A DNA stretch of 39,611 bases, taken from the NCBI GenBank assembly GCA_001598975.1, contig BBXU01001310.1, forward strand, positions 1 through 39,611. The letters run 5' to 3'. This DNA is from Parachlorella kessleri. Its lineage: Eukaryota > Chlorophyta > Trebouxiophyceae > Chlorellales > Chlorellaceae. A program made the position numbers and the translations under genes. Below, one piece after another: positions 33,201 to 39,611 of this stretch. The stretch's first letter is position 1. Every line of letters begins with the position of its first letter. Under the pieces are notes generated by a model, which worked only from the letters and a program-made list of their open reading frames with translations, was not told the DNA's origin and ran no database searches.

Positions 33201-36200
33201 CCTCAGGAAGAAGGCAAGCCTGGGCCACGGGGTTGGCGGTGTTGGGAGGCGGAGTGGGCTGAAGAAAGCCGATCCTTGAGGGCTGAGGGCACCCCAAGCC
33301 TCTGGCTGCTATGGCTGGTTGGGCTTGCCTGCATGTGTGCTTCCCAGGCCGCCAGGAGCTCTCAAAGACTGCTAGCATGGACCACGCACGCACAGAGACC
33401 CGAGGGAAGTCCTAGGGAGCATGCTGGCTGCTGTGTAGTGGGATTGACAGACAGCAATGTAGGGAACAGCAAAGAGCACACGGCGGGGGACCGGGTAGTA
33501 GGGCTGTGCATTGGATTCATTTATGTCGGCAAGAGGGCTGGATACAGGCTGCTGTGTATTGATCGGGCCAGGGAGCGGTGCACTGGACGCTGCAGGGCAT
33601 GCAAGCATTGCATCAGCAGTCTTTTCGGCCCCCCAGGGAGGTCCGCCATGCAATACGCGCTTCCCGGGCTGCGGTGACTAAATGTGTGTTCTCAATAGGC
33701 TCTGCTGGCTTCAAGCTTATTGTTGTAATGTACTGTATATGCCTGTTAGGCCCGATGTTTCCAACACTTGGACCCTTCTCCGCAGGAGGAGGCAGAGGCC
33801 AGGCGAAGGAAGAAAAAATCCAAGAAGAAAACTCAAGCTGGCGCAGTGGAGCGCACCACATCTGATGCAGCCCAGGTGGGGAGCACGGGTGTCGAGAGGA
33901 CACTACAGTAGTGTGTATCGGTCTGTCAAGGTTACTCACTGTTGAGCAGACCTCTTATACTGCATATCTCATACCCCGTCATCACCAGGGCGTCGCCAGG
34001 GTACAGCCCATACCTCCCTTCTTTACATGGGGAAGCACAACATTCTGTAGTCTGGAAAGTACAACGATTGGTACACTGGGAAGCACAACAAACTTGTGTT
34101 GTATGAGGCTTGGAAGAGGGCAAGAACATACGAGCGGTGCTGTGTGCCTGCTCTGTCGGCCGCTGTGCTCCACGACACGCGCGCTGTGTAGCACTCCGCT
34201 GCTTTCCTTGCAGCCCGCGCCAGTCCCTGTGCATGCTCGCCAGCCGGGCACCTCTGACAGCTTGAAACCCATCAGCTCCTCCTGCTGACCCGTCCATGCT
34301 ACTACTGCGAACACGATAACAAACAATAATATGAGATACAATATTTGACTGCCGCAGAGCTCTGGCATCGAGGAGGGTGAGGATGGTGCATGCGAGGCTG
34401 GCAGTGGCACAGCACACGGCGCAGGCGTTAACTCCGCTGCCGGCGCTGCTGCGCTGGCGCCTCGCACCCCGGAGGAAGCTGCGCGGGGCGCAGCAACGAG
34501 CGCCGGGCCTGAGGGCGAGGATGCCGCAGCAGCTGTGGAGAGAGCAGAGAGCGGTGCAGCAGAGAGTGAGGGAAGCGAGGGAGTCGACGGAGAAGGCGGC
34601 CAGGAGGAAGATGACGAGTGGGCCAAACGCTGGAGCAGCTTCCTGCGGCAGGGCAGCGGGGCGGCCGCGGGGGACGCTAGCCAGGGAAGTGAGGCCGACA
34701 GCTGGGCAGCTGTAGAGGGCAGCAACGCCTCCAGCCGCGGCAGCAGGGAGCCCCCCGGGCGAGCGGCAGCCACGGCGGCGGTGGAGGCTGCGTCGTGGCG
34801 GCGGGAGCAGCCCCCTGGAGAGATGTCTGCGGCGCCGGGCGGGCAGCCGAGGGAGGTCCGCAGACGACCCTGTGTTGTGGTGGGGTGAGTGCGTGTGCTT
34901 GTGGCTCAAAGTCAAGCTAGCGGGTCAAGAGGGCTACCTGGTGTCAGTTTGACTCTTTGGGAAAGTTACAGGGGTACACTGCTCGTGCTCATAGCGAACA
35001 TCCAAGTTGGTGCAAGCGAGCCGTACTGCCGCATTCGACGTAAGGTGCTTCGGCGGCGCACAGGACTCAGTGCAGGCTACCCCCCTGCATCGTCAGGCCC
35101 GGATTGGGACCACACTGATTTCAAAAGTGGTGTAGGTGGGGCGGCGAGTGGGAGTGCGCCTGTGGTACGGTCCACCGCGAGAGCAACCGCGTCTGCAGGG
35201 CATGCCACAGCCGCGGGCCTTGCAGGTCAGTTATATCTGGTGGGGTAGCACGATGGGGGGCGCAGGGGTGCGGGTCGGCCAGCCGGATATAGGCCATGCT
35301 TTCCGGTGCCTGGTTGCTGAAATCTTGTACGACTGGTAGCAGTTTCAAACAGCCGGACAAAACTTGAGATGCTTGGGATAGCAGCTGGCCTCGATAGCCC
35401 TGTGCCGCTTTCCCTTGTGGCAGAAGGCGGACCGCCACGCCATCAAAATTGTGTAATTGCCCTGGTAGAAGTCGGACCGCCACGTCATCACAACTATGTA
35501 ATTCCCCCTGGGTGCACCATGGGCGGACTACTGCAATGGTTGCATGTGTTTTCTTCTGGACCTTGATCGCCTCTAGCTGGGTGCAGGAACTACCTGCGAG
35601 GCAAGTGTAACCCCGGCTGCACCTATCCCCACCCACCCATCGAGTTGCCGCCAGGGCGGCCCCCTGCGCCTGAGCACCAGATCGTGTCATTCCAGATGGC
35701 GCAGCAGGGCGAGCAGGCACGCCTCGCAGCGCAGCAGCGGCGGCCGGCCCCGGCCCCCAAGCCCGCACAGCAGCCAAAGCAGCAGCCAGCGGAGCGGTCC
35801 CCTCCTGGCATGCGGGTGGTCAGCTGGGTGGGCGACTGGGTTTGCGGCTGCGGCACCCGGGTAGCAGCAGCCCAGGAGGCGTGTGGCTGTGGCCAGGCAG
35901 GGCCCTGCGAGGTCTGGCTGATCGGTGACTGCAGCTATCCAGACTGCCCGCTGCCGCACCCGCCGTTCAGCCTGCGGGAGGATCCGATCCCCCGCAGCAG
36001 GCATATCATGCCCCTGGTGGTGGCCTGGGCGGGCCAGCCGCAGTACAGTACTGCTGTGGCGGCGCCAGAGCCGAGTGCGGACGCAGCTATCCCGGAAGAC
36101 AGGTGGACGCAGCAGCAAGGGCAAGCGAAAGAGGGGGGTTGGGGATGGGACCAGCAGCAGCAACCGCTGCCACCGGCGGTCACTCACCAACAGCCGCCAG

Positions 36201-39200
36201 CACAGCAGGCATGGCAGGGGCTGCAGCAGGCTCAGCAGCGAGGGTGGACTGCAGCCGCCTTGGCACCCGACTTGTTGCCTGCGCTGCGCAGGGAGGGAGA
36301 CAGCAGTGACAGCGCGCATACCGTGCATGGCAGCGCCAGCAGGGCCGCCAGCCTGGCCCCGCCCCTGCCAGTGGTGCCAGGGAGCATGGCCATGGCCGCG
36401 ACGACCTCATCAGCAGCAGCGGCAGCAGCCCCGGGCCTGGTGGGAGCGGAGCTGCTACCAGGGCTGGGGCAGGAGCTGGGAGGCATGATGGCTGCCGAAG
36501 CCGGCCATGAAGAAGATGAGCTGAGCAGCCTACTGGAGGTGGGAGGCCGGCTTATGTTGTTTTTTGTATTGACAGCACGGTTCCGCTCCTTATGTTGCAC
36601 AATGTATGTGTCGAGCACTCAGCAAGCCCAGGTTTGGCGGAGCTGCGCTGTGCTACGCTGCTGCCCTGCTGCGGGCGCCGTATAGAGTGAAGAAGTAGCA
36701 TGCCCATGGGGAGCATTGCATGTGTTTTGCACCACGTGTGCAGTCCCACTGGCCACTGCCTGCTGTGCCCGCTGCAATGGGGTTTCATACCAATGTCCGC
36801 TTTTGCTTCACTTGGGCCCTGCCCCTGCCCTCCCCTTCTTTGCTCTCCAGGCATTGGGCGTTGGCCAGGCGTTGCCACCCATCGCCCCGAACCACCCCCC
36901 AGCCAGCCCTGCTGATGCCATCTCAGGGCTGGCACATGGAGGCAGCTGGGGGCCCCTGCTGCCGGCACCCGCCATCCCGCCACAGTCGTCCCTAGAGCAC
37001 CCCCCTAGCACCCTGCACCTGGGCACAGGAGTGGGGTTGCATGCGGCCGCCCCGCAGGCAGCAGCGACAGGCAAGGGGGAGCCCCAAGGGCTGGAGGAGG
37101 GTGCTCTGGCGGCCCTTGGCTTGTGCCTGTGGCACTGCCTGCCCTTCCGCAGCCTGGTGAGTGGGCGAGTTCTGGGCAGGTGGCTTGTAAACTGCAAAAT
37201 GCATCTTATTCCTGCCACGGTTGGCTAACCAGGCGGGGCTTTTCAAGTAGCAGGTCCTGGGCGCAGGGATGTGGCAAGGTACATGCGCTCGACAGGCAGT
37301 TCACGGCAGCAGCAAAAGTAGACTGCTTGTCCCTGATGAGAGCGCCCAGGTCCCCTCCCAGACTCATCCGCCCCGCTTTATTGAGAAGCATGGTGGGCAC
37401 CCCTGGTGCCTGCATTTCTCCAATCTGCTTGTGGATCGATTGCAGTAAGGCACCGTGTAGCGGTCGCCACTCTCTGCACACGCGCCCTGTGGTTGTGAGG
37501 TGTCTTGCCCTGTGTTCTCTAGGAAAAATAGCTAAATGCCGGGTTGATAGGCTCGCGATTGGCTCTTCAACTGGCTGTGTGCTTGTGCAAAGAGGGACAC
37601 ATGCAAAAGCTTGGAAGGATAGACCTTTGTTTGTACTTCTTGTTGGTTTCCCCGTCCGCACCGGGTGGTGCATGCCATTAAGGATCGGTACTTGAATCTT
37701 GTGGCTGTGGGCATAGTACATCCTGGCTTTTTGTTGGCCCCACCTGGGGGACGGCAGCAAGGTCAGGTGGCGGTACGCTGGTAGACTAGACTAGACTAGA
37801 ACAGAGGGGTTTGACAGTCCTTGACCAGCTTTGACAGTGTGTTGTACATCCCTTGTGTGATGAGGGGATCACTGGGTGGCTGTTGCGCCACGCCTGGGCG
37901 TCTTTATTTATTTGGCTGTTGCGCTGCGCAGGTGGCTTCACTGCCGCAGGCTGCTTGTCAGTCGAACCCAGCGGCGGCAGCGCTGCAGTCCTTCTTCCAG
38001 CAGCTGCAGCAGCAGCAGCGGCAGCGGCCGGGAACTGCTGGGCTGGTGCATGGCACGCTGGGCATGCTGGGTGGGCCCCAGGGCCTTGGCACAGGTAGGA
38101 GGGGCAGGCGTGCCGGCATTCCACTTGTGGTGTGTGAAGGATCATTGTTGTCAGGGCAAGTCTGGATGCTCTTATTTTGTGGCGATTCCTGCGGGAAGCT
38201 GCTTAAGTTCCACCTCATTTGTGGGGGGCTTTGCGCTGCTCGGCAGGATCTGCCATTGAAAGTTGAAAGCCAAGTCCACAGACGGTGGTGTTTAGGGCAG
38301 GTCCACAACAGGGGTGGTGGGGAGTTGCAGTCGCAGCAGGCTTGTTGCCCTTGCACTTGTCATGCCTTGCTGGGCGCGTCCTGCTGGCCTGTTCAACAAA
38401 ACTTCCCCTGCCCCGTGCCAGCGGCGGCTATGCATGTTATGGGGGATTTGAACCATGTCCTTCCAATCCAGTACTGCTTTGGAGTCGCATTCCCAAATAG
38501 GACACGCTCCCCAACCCTGCGGTAGATTTGCCCAGATTGATCACAACCAGCCCCCCAAATCTTCTTTCCTTGCATTCTGCAGGGTTGGGGACCCCTGCCA
38601 CCCTGGCTGCCAACGTGCTGCCTGCGCTCCTGGCCAGCCTGGACTCCGCTGTGCATGCTGAGCATGCCTCCAGGCTCGCAGCGCCCCAGCAGGGGCCAGG
38701 CGCCGAGGGCGCTGTGCATACTGAGCTGGACCGCATCTTTGGGCTGGTATTGCACGAGTATGTGTACTGCGAGGAGTGCATGGTGCGCTCGCACGAGCAG
38801 CGCTGCGTGCGGTATGCCTGCTCCGTCCAGGTGCGCAGCACGTCCTCCTGGCCAGCAGCCTAGCTAAAGGTTGACAACGGGTTACGTTGCGCGCCACGCC
38901 CTCCAACTGGCCTACGTTGGGGGTGTTTCAAGTTTTGTTCCCTGACTCACAGCGAGCGCTTCAGGGTGGGCTGCCTGCCAGGGAAAGAGGGGAGGGAGGG
39001 AGGGACAAAGGACCGAGGGAACAAGGGCATCATGAACGATGAGTGGCCAGATCTGCTAGAAGTGATTCGTATGCCTGAGCACGCTGGGCAGCAGGTTGGT
39101 GGGTGGCTGTGCACAGGGCTTCAGCGGGATGCAATGGATTGGATGGCAGCACAGTTTTGGCCACACGGGTGTGCACCTGCCGCTGCGTTGACAGTCGGGG

Positions 39201-39327
39201 CCCCTCCATGTGCAGGCGGCCGCGCTGTCCCTGCTGCGCCGCCACTCGCCGCAAAGCGCGCGCATGGCCGCCCTGCTGAAGGCCCTCCACGACCAGGGCA
39301 GCACCAGGCCCTGCGACCCGGCAAGGG
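16181..39327 (+). CDS. Gene B: tandem paralogue of gene A with degenerate USP domain, 3' partial
   Basis: The start is ATG 16181 (context agcgATGGa), the first ATG after an in-frame TAA at 16112. Best-supported exons: 16181-16204, 16258-16482, 16747-16887, 17398-17567, 18019-18200, 18440-18560, 19064-19134, 19661-19735, 19968-20009, 20246-20284, 20463-20594, 20983-21147, 21522-21605, 21885-21975, 22171-22279, 22892-23019, 24106-24291, 24788-24988, 25239-25354, 25911-25986, 26396-26498, 26889-26975, 27373-27423, 27577-27917, 28363-28491, 28944-29192, 29444-29545, 30038-30190, 30731-30911, 31353-31515, 31882-32034, 32452-32558, 33101-33213, 33786-33875, 34358-34884, 35136-35225, 35587-36538, 36851-37156, 37932-38094, 38583-38830 and 39216-39327. 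The reading exceeds 2,000 codons, and the last USP exons lie beyond the right edge. The gene has the same domain order as gene A but lacks the catalytic Cys box, so it is probably a non-catalytic partner or regulator. Confidence 0.8.
18440..20284 (+). CDS. Gene B exons 18440-18560, 19064-19134, 19661-19735, 19968-20009, 20246-20284: charged coiled coil
   Basis: Exon 18440-18560 encodes VSMREVLKQYESSVMARMAD and ends NHLGGNS. Exon 19064-19134 adds SDKRMTQLLLDKEAATAKKK. Exon 19661-19735 is AANRRETEASEKRRQDREQA and is preceded by four tandem copies of its own 3' splice site and 5' end. Exons 19968-20009 and 20246-20284 continue RQEQEAQSLKNAVV and MYGYFSRKLQAFQ. Phases are 0-1, 1-0, 0-0, 0-0, 0-0. 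Together they form a Lys/Arg/Glu/Gln-rich helix that would be coiled coil. Its gene A counterpart would lie left of the window. Confidence 0.72.
19303..19712 (+). repeat. Five tandem copies (88-92 bp) of a gene B 3' splice site and exon start
   Basis: Units contain ggtgcaggctgccaacaggc, the first about 45 nt of exon 19661-19735, then an AT-rich tail (gatattcacaatcgttatg) and actgccca. Unit starts (ggtgcag) are near 19309, 19382, 19470, 19562 and 19654. The first lacks an internal part. Only the last copy reads on into open coding sequence; earlier copies meet a stop after roughly 20 codons. The first three tails carry TGTAAC. Confidence 0.9.
20463..23019 (+). CDS. Gene B exons 20463-20594 through 22892-23019
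   Basis: Exons 20463-20594 (ALFDMRLLAAVATPLVEKHK), 20983-21147 (WIECVVKHIERGCTLMVKHS, then DISEEDFNWHFSRNLIKEHG), 21522-21605, 21885-21975 (GLEPGYDPPFVAKIELVRDP), 22171-22279 and 22892-23019. The W-rich, acidic sequence with an HxxxxxxEHG segment vaguely recalls DUF629 of plant relatives; this is tentative. Exon 22171-22279 joins 21975 in phase (DEDLE-T-WGDSESSLEARL) and leaves at a GC donor (AG|GCAAGG) that restores phase with 22892. Exon 22892-23019 ends EEHFGLAEVLWTLLEGMHLA at GTAGGC. Confidence 0.7.
22605..22677 (+). repeat. (GTCTA)n array plus dispersed repeat tail, forward copy
   Basis: A pentanucleotide run (tagtctagtctagtctag, one imperfect unit) from about 22605 to 22647 is followed by cagtgttccgccacctggcc atgctgccgt. 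The reverse complement of the same composite lies at 37751-37803. A related core without the array is at 10269-10297. It sits in the intron between exons 22171-22279 and 22892-23019. Confidence 0.8.
23020..24105 (+). other. Unresolved stretch of gene B: introns plus at least one undetermined exon
   Basis: Exon 22892-23019 leaves in phase 1 and exon 24106-24291 enters in phase 0, so at least one exon or another donor is needed here. Candidates are a segment from 23389 reading LVETLHVARSSLCSRAG to GTATGA near 23470 (phase 0 to 2) and one from 23526 to 23598 reading NSALRHFVSSRLR (phase 2 to 0). They chain with each other and with 24106 only if the 22892 exon is extended to a weak GTATGG donor near 23048. 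A pyrimidine-rich acceptor (ttcctttctttctttcaag) lies near 23190. By comparison with gene A, counterparts of its exons 1423-2456 should be here. Confidence 0.35.
24106..27917 (+). CDS. Gene B exons 24106-24291 through 27577-27917: helical middle region
   Basis: Exons 24106-24291 (ETLACLTAQGHIWSLLGQPD, like gene A AFLIGLESKVELESLFSLPE), 24788-24988, 25239-25354 (GKKEVCARLLCKVQLLQERG), 25911-25986 (GAREYAEEMLGVLKGMQQEA), 26396-26498, 26889-26975 (KSEVVRELNTTERVALALEQ), 27373-27423 (MVHVFHKERTTALAEQ) and about 27577-27917. In 27089-27199 a hydrophobic in-phase segment (LDAFFSIIIAMSF) could be a further 111-nt exon. The start of the last exon is ambiguous: acceptor 27577 keeps phase 1, while 27546 would need phase 0. 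The final exon ends in a Gln-rich tail (QQGQQAEQGQQAEQ) at GTGTGA. The product is soluble, helix-rich protein without recognisable active-site motifs. Confidence 0.62.
25345..25540 (+). repeat. Duplicated 5' splice-site region in gene B
   Basis: The end of exon 25239-25354 with its donor (cctccGGTGGGTTGCTGGAT, 25350 onward) recurs as cctttGGTGGGTTGCTGGAT from about 25505, both followed by cgctcccatgaa. A more diverged copy (ggtgggtggtctgaatcgat) lies between them near 25398. Confidence 0.8.
28363..32034 (+). CDS. Gene B exons 28363-28491 through 31882-32034
   Basis: Exons 28363-28491 (TDAALRECCARFACLAQNLD), 28944-29192, 29444-29545 (GELLGESLRSLEALKSDLQP), 30038-30190, 30731-30911, 31353-31515 and 31882-32034 (LLREAVRWIHSHMVRIEQEH). 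Two of the donors look like GC donors: CAG|GCATGG at 28492 and GAG|GCGAGT at 30191. An open segment in phase after 29852 (LKCLYLPLHHVPPEL) might be another exon but has no clean donor. The last three exons parallel gene A 6868-6952, 7317-7503 and 7734-7898 in phase. Exon 30731-30911 is an Asp/Glu/Gln/Ala helix (KKESAFVREHAQQAAQQAQE). Donor GTTGGT at 30912 is weak, and without splicing the frame runs on into a 15-residue repeat. Confidence 0.68.
28875..28920 (+). repeat. AT-rich (TTTA)-like tract in a gene B intron
   Basis: The sequence tttattcatttattgattta tttattcattgatc is a sharp AT-rich patch directly upstream of the acceptor for exon 28944-29192. It may simply serve as the polypyrimidine and branch region. 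Confidence 0.6.
30177..30338 (+). repeat. 133-134 bp spaced duplication of a gene B 5' splice site
   Basis: The sequence agggcattgcagaggcgagt aggcaggg at 30177 recurs as agggtattgcaggggtgagt aggcaggg at 30311. The upstream copy is the exon end with a GC donor (GAG|GCGAGT); the downstream copy has the canonical GTGAGT. Just beyond, ccataatggatgcggggggc is also doubled at about 30367-30406. Confidence 0.75.
30961..31095 (+). repeat. 45-bp minisatellite, three copies, in frame with the preceding exon
   Basis: Units start at 30961, 31006 and 31051 and differ by very few bases. In the frame of exon 30731-30911 each unit reads GDICMVPCDEQHPSP (third copy GDVCM...), and the frame stays open to a stop at 31189. 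I place it in an intron that begins at GTTGGT 30912, because gene A has no such insert and the next exon fits in phase. Confidence 0.85.
32452..34884 (+). CDS. Gene B exons 32452-32558, 33101-33213, 33786-33875, 34358-34884: HxLPxxW motif, coiled coil, acidic linker
   Basis: Exon 32452-32558 (107 nt, phases 2 to 1) reads LREACLVAPANAVLGF then MLRHALPPTWEKRLAEM and matches gene A 8423-8529. Exon 33101-33213 is the Gln/Ala/Glu coiled coil (QAQKQARAAQAQAAQEALLQ) and ends at a possible GC donor (AAG|GCAAGC). Exon 33786-33875 is a basic cluster (EARRRKKKSKKKTQ) that could serve as a nuclear localisation signal. Exon 34358-34884 is an acidic Ser/Ala/Glu linker (GGQEEDDEWAKRWSSFLRQG) ending RPCVVVG at GTGAGT, phase 2. 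In gene A the last two are one exon (9653-10167), so an intron has been gained or lost here. Confidence 0.8.
32970..33117 (+). repeat. Three tandem copies (48-52 bp) of a gene B 3' splice site and exon start
   Basis: Each unit has a pyrimidine tract (tacctcgtctgtctcttctg type) followed by AAG and CAGAGGAGGAAG or a close variant. Candidate acceptors precede 33001, 33054 and 33101. Only 33101 gives the coiled-coil frame shared with gene A; the first is offset by 100 nt, so its use would change frame. Confidence 0.85.
35136..36538 (+). CDS. Gene B zinc modules 1 and 2 (exons 35136-35225 and 35587-36538)
   Basis: Module 1 is WGGEWECACGTVHRES, CRACHSRGPC, then after a phase-2 intron RNYLRGKCNPGCTYPHPP, giving a CCCH of C-x7-C-x3-C-x3-H. 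After a Gln/Pro-rich spacer, module 2 is MRVVSWVGDWVCGCGTRV, CGCGQAGPC, then EVWLIGDCSYPDCPLPHPPF, giving C-x7-C-x4-C-x3-H. Module 2 here has no intron, whereas gene A has one after its shared Cys. The exon then runs through a long Gln/Ala/Pro linker to ELSSLLE at a GTGGGA donor. Spacing and all ligands are intact, so both modules should bind zinc; nucleic-acid binding is plausible for the CCCH part. Confidence 0.85.
36851..39327 (+). CDS. Gene B degenerate USP domain (four visible exons)
   Basis: Exons 36851-37156, 37932-38094, 38583-38830 and 39216-39327 align in order and phase with gene A 12478-12714, 13126-13630, 13906-14108 and 14251-14359. The first ends GLEEGALAALGLCLWHCLPF, where gene A has the Cys box followed by QCLWHCVDF. 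About six residues are gone and the NCFLN core with the catalytic Cys is missing. Exon 37932 (AACQSNPAAAALQSFFQQL) lacks the long Pro-rich insert of gene A. The zinc site is kept: CEEC in 38583-38830 and the first Cys of the second pair in STRPCDPARG at GTGAGT 39328. The His and Asp boxes are outside the window. A pseudo-DUB that still binds ubiquitin or partners is the likeliest reading. Confidence 0.85.
37751..37803 (-). repeat. (TAGAC)n array plus dispersed repeat tail, inverted copy
   Basis: The stretch acggcagcaaggtcaggtgg cggtacgctg followed by tagactagactagactaga is the reverse complement of the element at 22605-22677, with a few mismatches. It lies in the intron before exon 37932-38094. 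Confidence 0.78.
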
Positions 39328-39611
39328 GTGAGTGCAAAGCAGTGCTGCGTAGGCTGCCTGCCTGCCTGCCTCAAAGGAGGAGAAAGGGGAAGGGAAAGAA
39401 TCATCAAATGGAGGCAATTTTTTTACTTTAAATAAAGGTCTGGTTCGGGAAGTCCCAGCAACGGTGCATGCAGCAAGGGTTGGGGAGCAGGCCAGCACCC
39501 GGCCTCCTTTGAAGCGCAAGGACTACCAACCTCACTGATAGTCGGTACTCGGCACCACCTGCAACACCCCTGAATTGCAAGGTACTTAAAAGAAATACCT
39601 TTCTAATTTTG
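39328..39611 (+). other. Right-edge intron of gene B
   Basis: After GTGAGT at 39328 no exon matching the next gene A exon (GCNTRNPVEHTLE-like) is present, so the window ends inside an intron. It contains an AT-rich patch (tttttttactttaaataaag) near 39418-39440. Confidence 0.55.

Noticed and set aside
33932..34915. Minus-strand open frame of 327 codons
   Set aside because: It lies opposite the gene B acidic linker exon (34358-34884), is Arg/Ala/Ser/Pro low complexity, and reflects GC-rich codon bias on the other strand. Other long minus-strand frames (1398-1946, 17466-18248, 29798-30418, 35687-36328) fail for similar reasons: composition only, with no motif or splice logic.

Overview
The window reads as nuclear DNA of a green alga, probably a chlorophyte. 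It is GC-rich and the genes are cut into many small exons. Almost every 3' splice site is an ..ctgCAG acceptor. The proteins carry long Ala/Gln/Gly/Ser runs, and the closest recognisable architecture is the plant-type ubiquitin-specific-protease-related protein. The exact lineage cannot be read from the sequence. No bacterial, organellar, viral or transposase gene was seen. All supported coding sequence is on the + strand; the many minus-strand open frames lie opposite exons or GC-rich repeats.

Two large tandem genes fill the window. Gene A (about 385-15371, 5' end left of the window) has 26 predicted exons joined phase-consistently into 1,886 codons plus a stop. Gene B (about 16181-39327, 3' end right of the window) has roughly 40 exons. 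From left to right both encode a long helical region, a short conserved motif around HxLPxxW, a charged coiled coil, an acidic low-complexity linker, two zinc modules and a C-terminal USP (peptidase family C19) domain. The second halves match exon by exon in order and intron phase; one exon pair is 107 nt in both genes. They are therefore tandem paralogues, separated by about 0.8 kb.

Gene A keeps a complete set of USP landmarks: Cys box (Cys codon 12658-12660), a CxxC plus CxnC zinc site, catalytic-type His (15204-15206) and Asp (from 15255). In gene B the Cys-box segment has been deleted and replaced while the flanking LCLWHC...FR survives, so B looks like a pseudoenzyme partner. Each protein has two copies of a composite Cys-rich unit (WxGxWxCxCG...CxxC...GPC followed directly by a CCCH finger) that I do not recognise as a named domain.

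The introns are unusual. At several exon edges short tandem repeats have copied the splice site together with part of the exon. Gene B appears to use several GC-AG introns, and a (TCTAG)n-containing dispersed repeat occurs in inverted orientation inside gene B. Exon limits come from reading frames, splice-site sequence, phase agreement and comparison of the two paralogues; a few junctions in gene B (18200, 23020-24105, 25355-25910, 26976-27576) are unresolved and are marked so.
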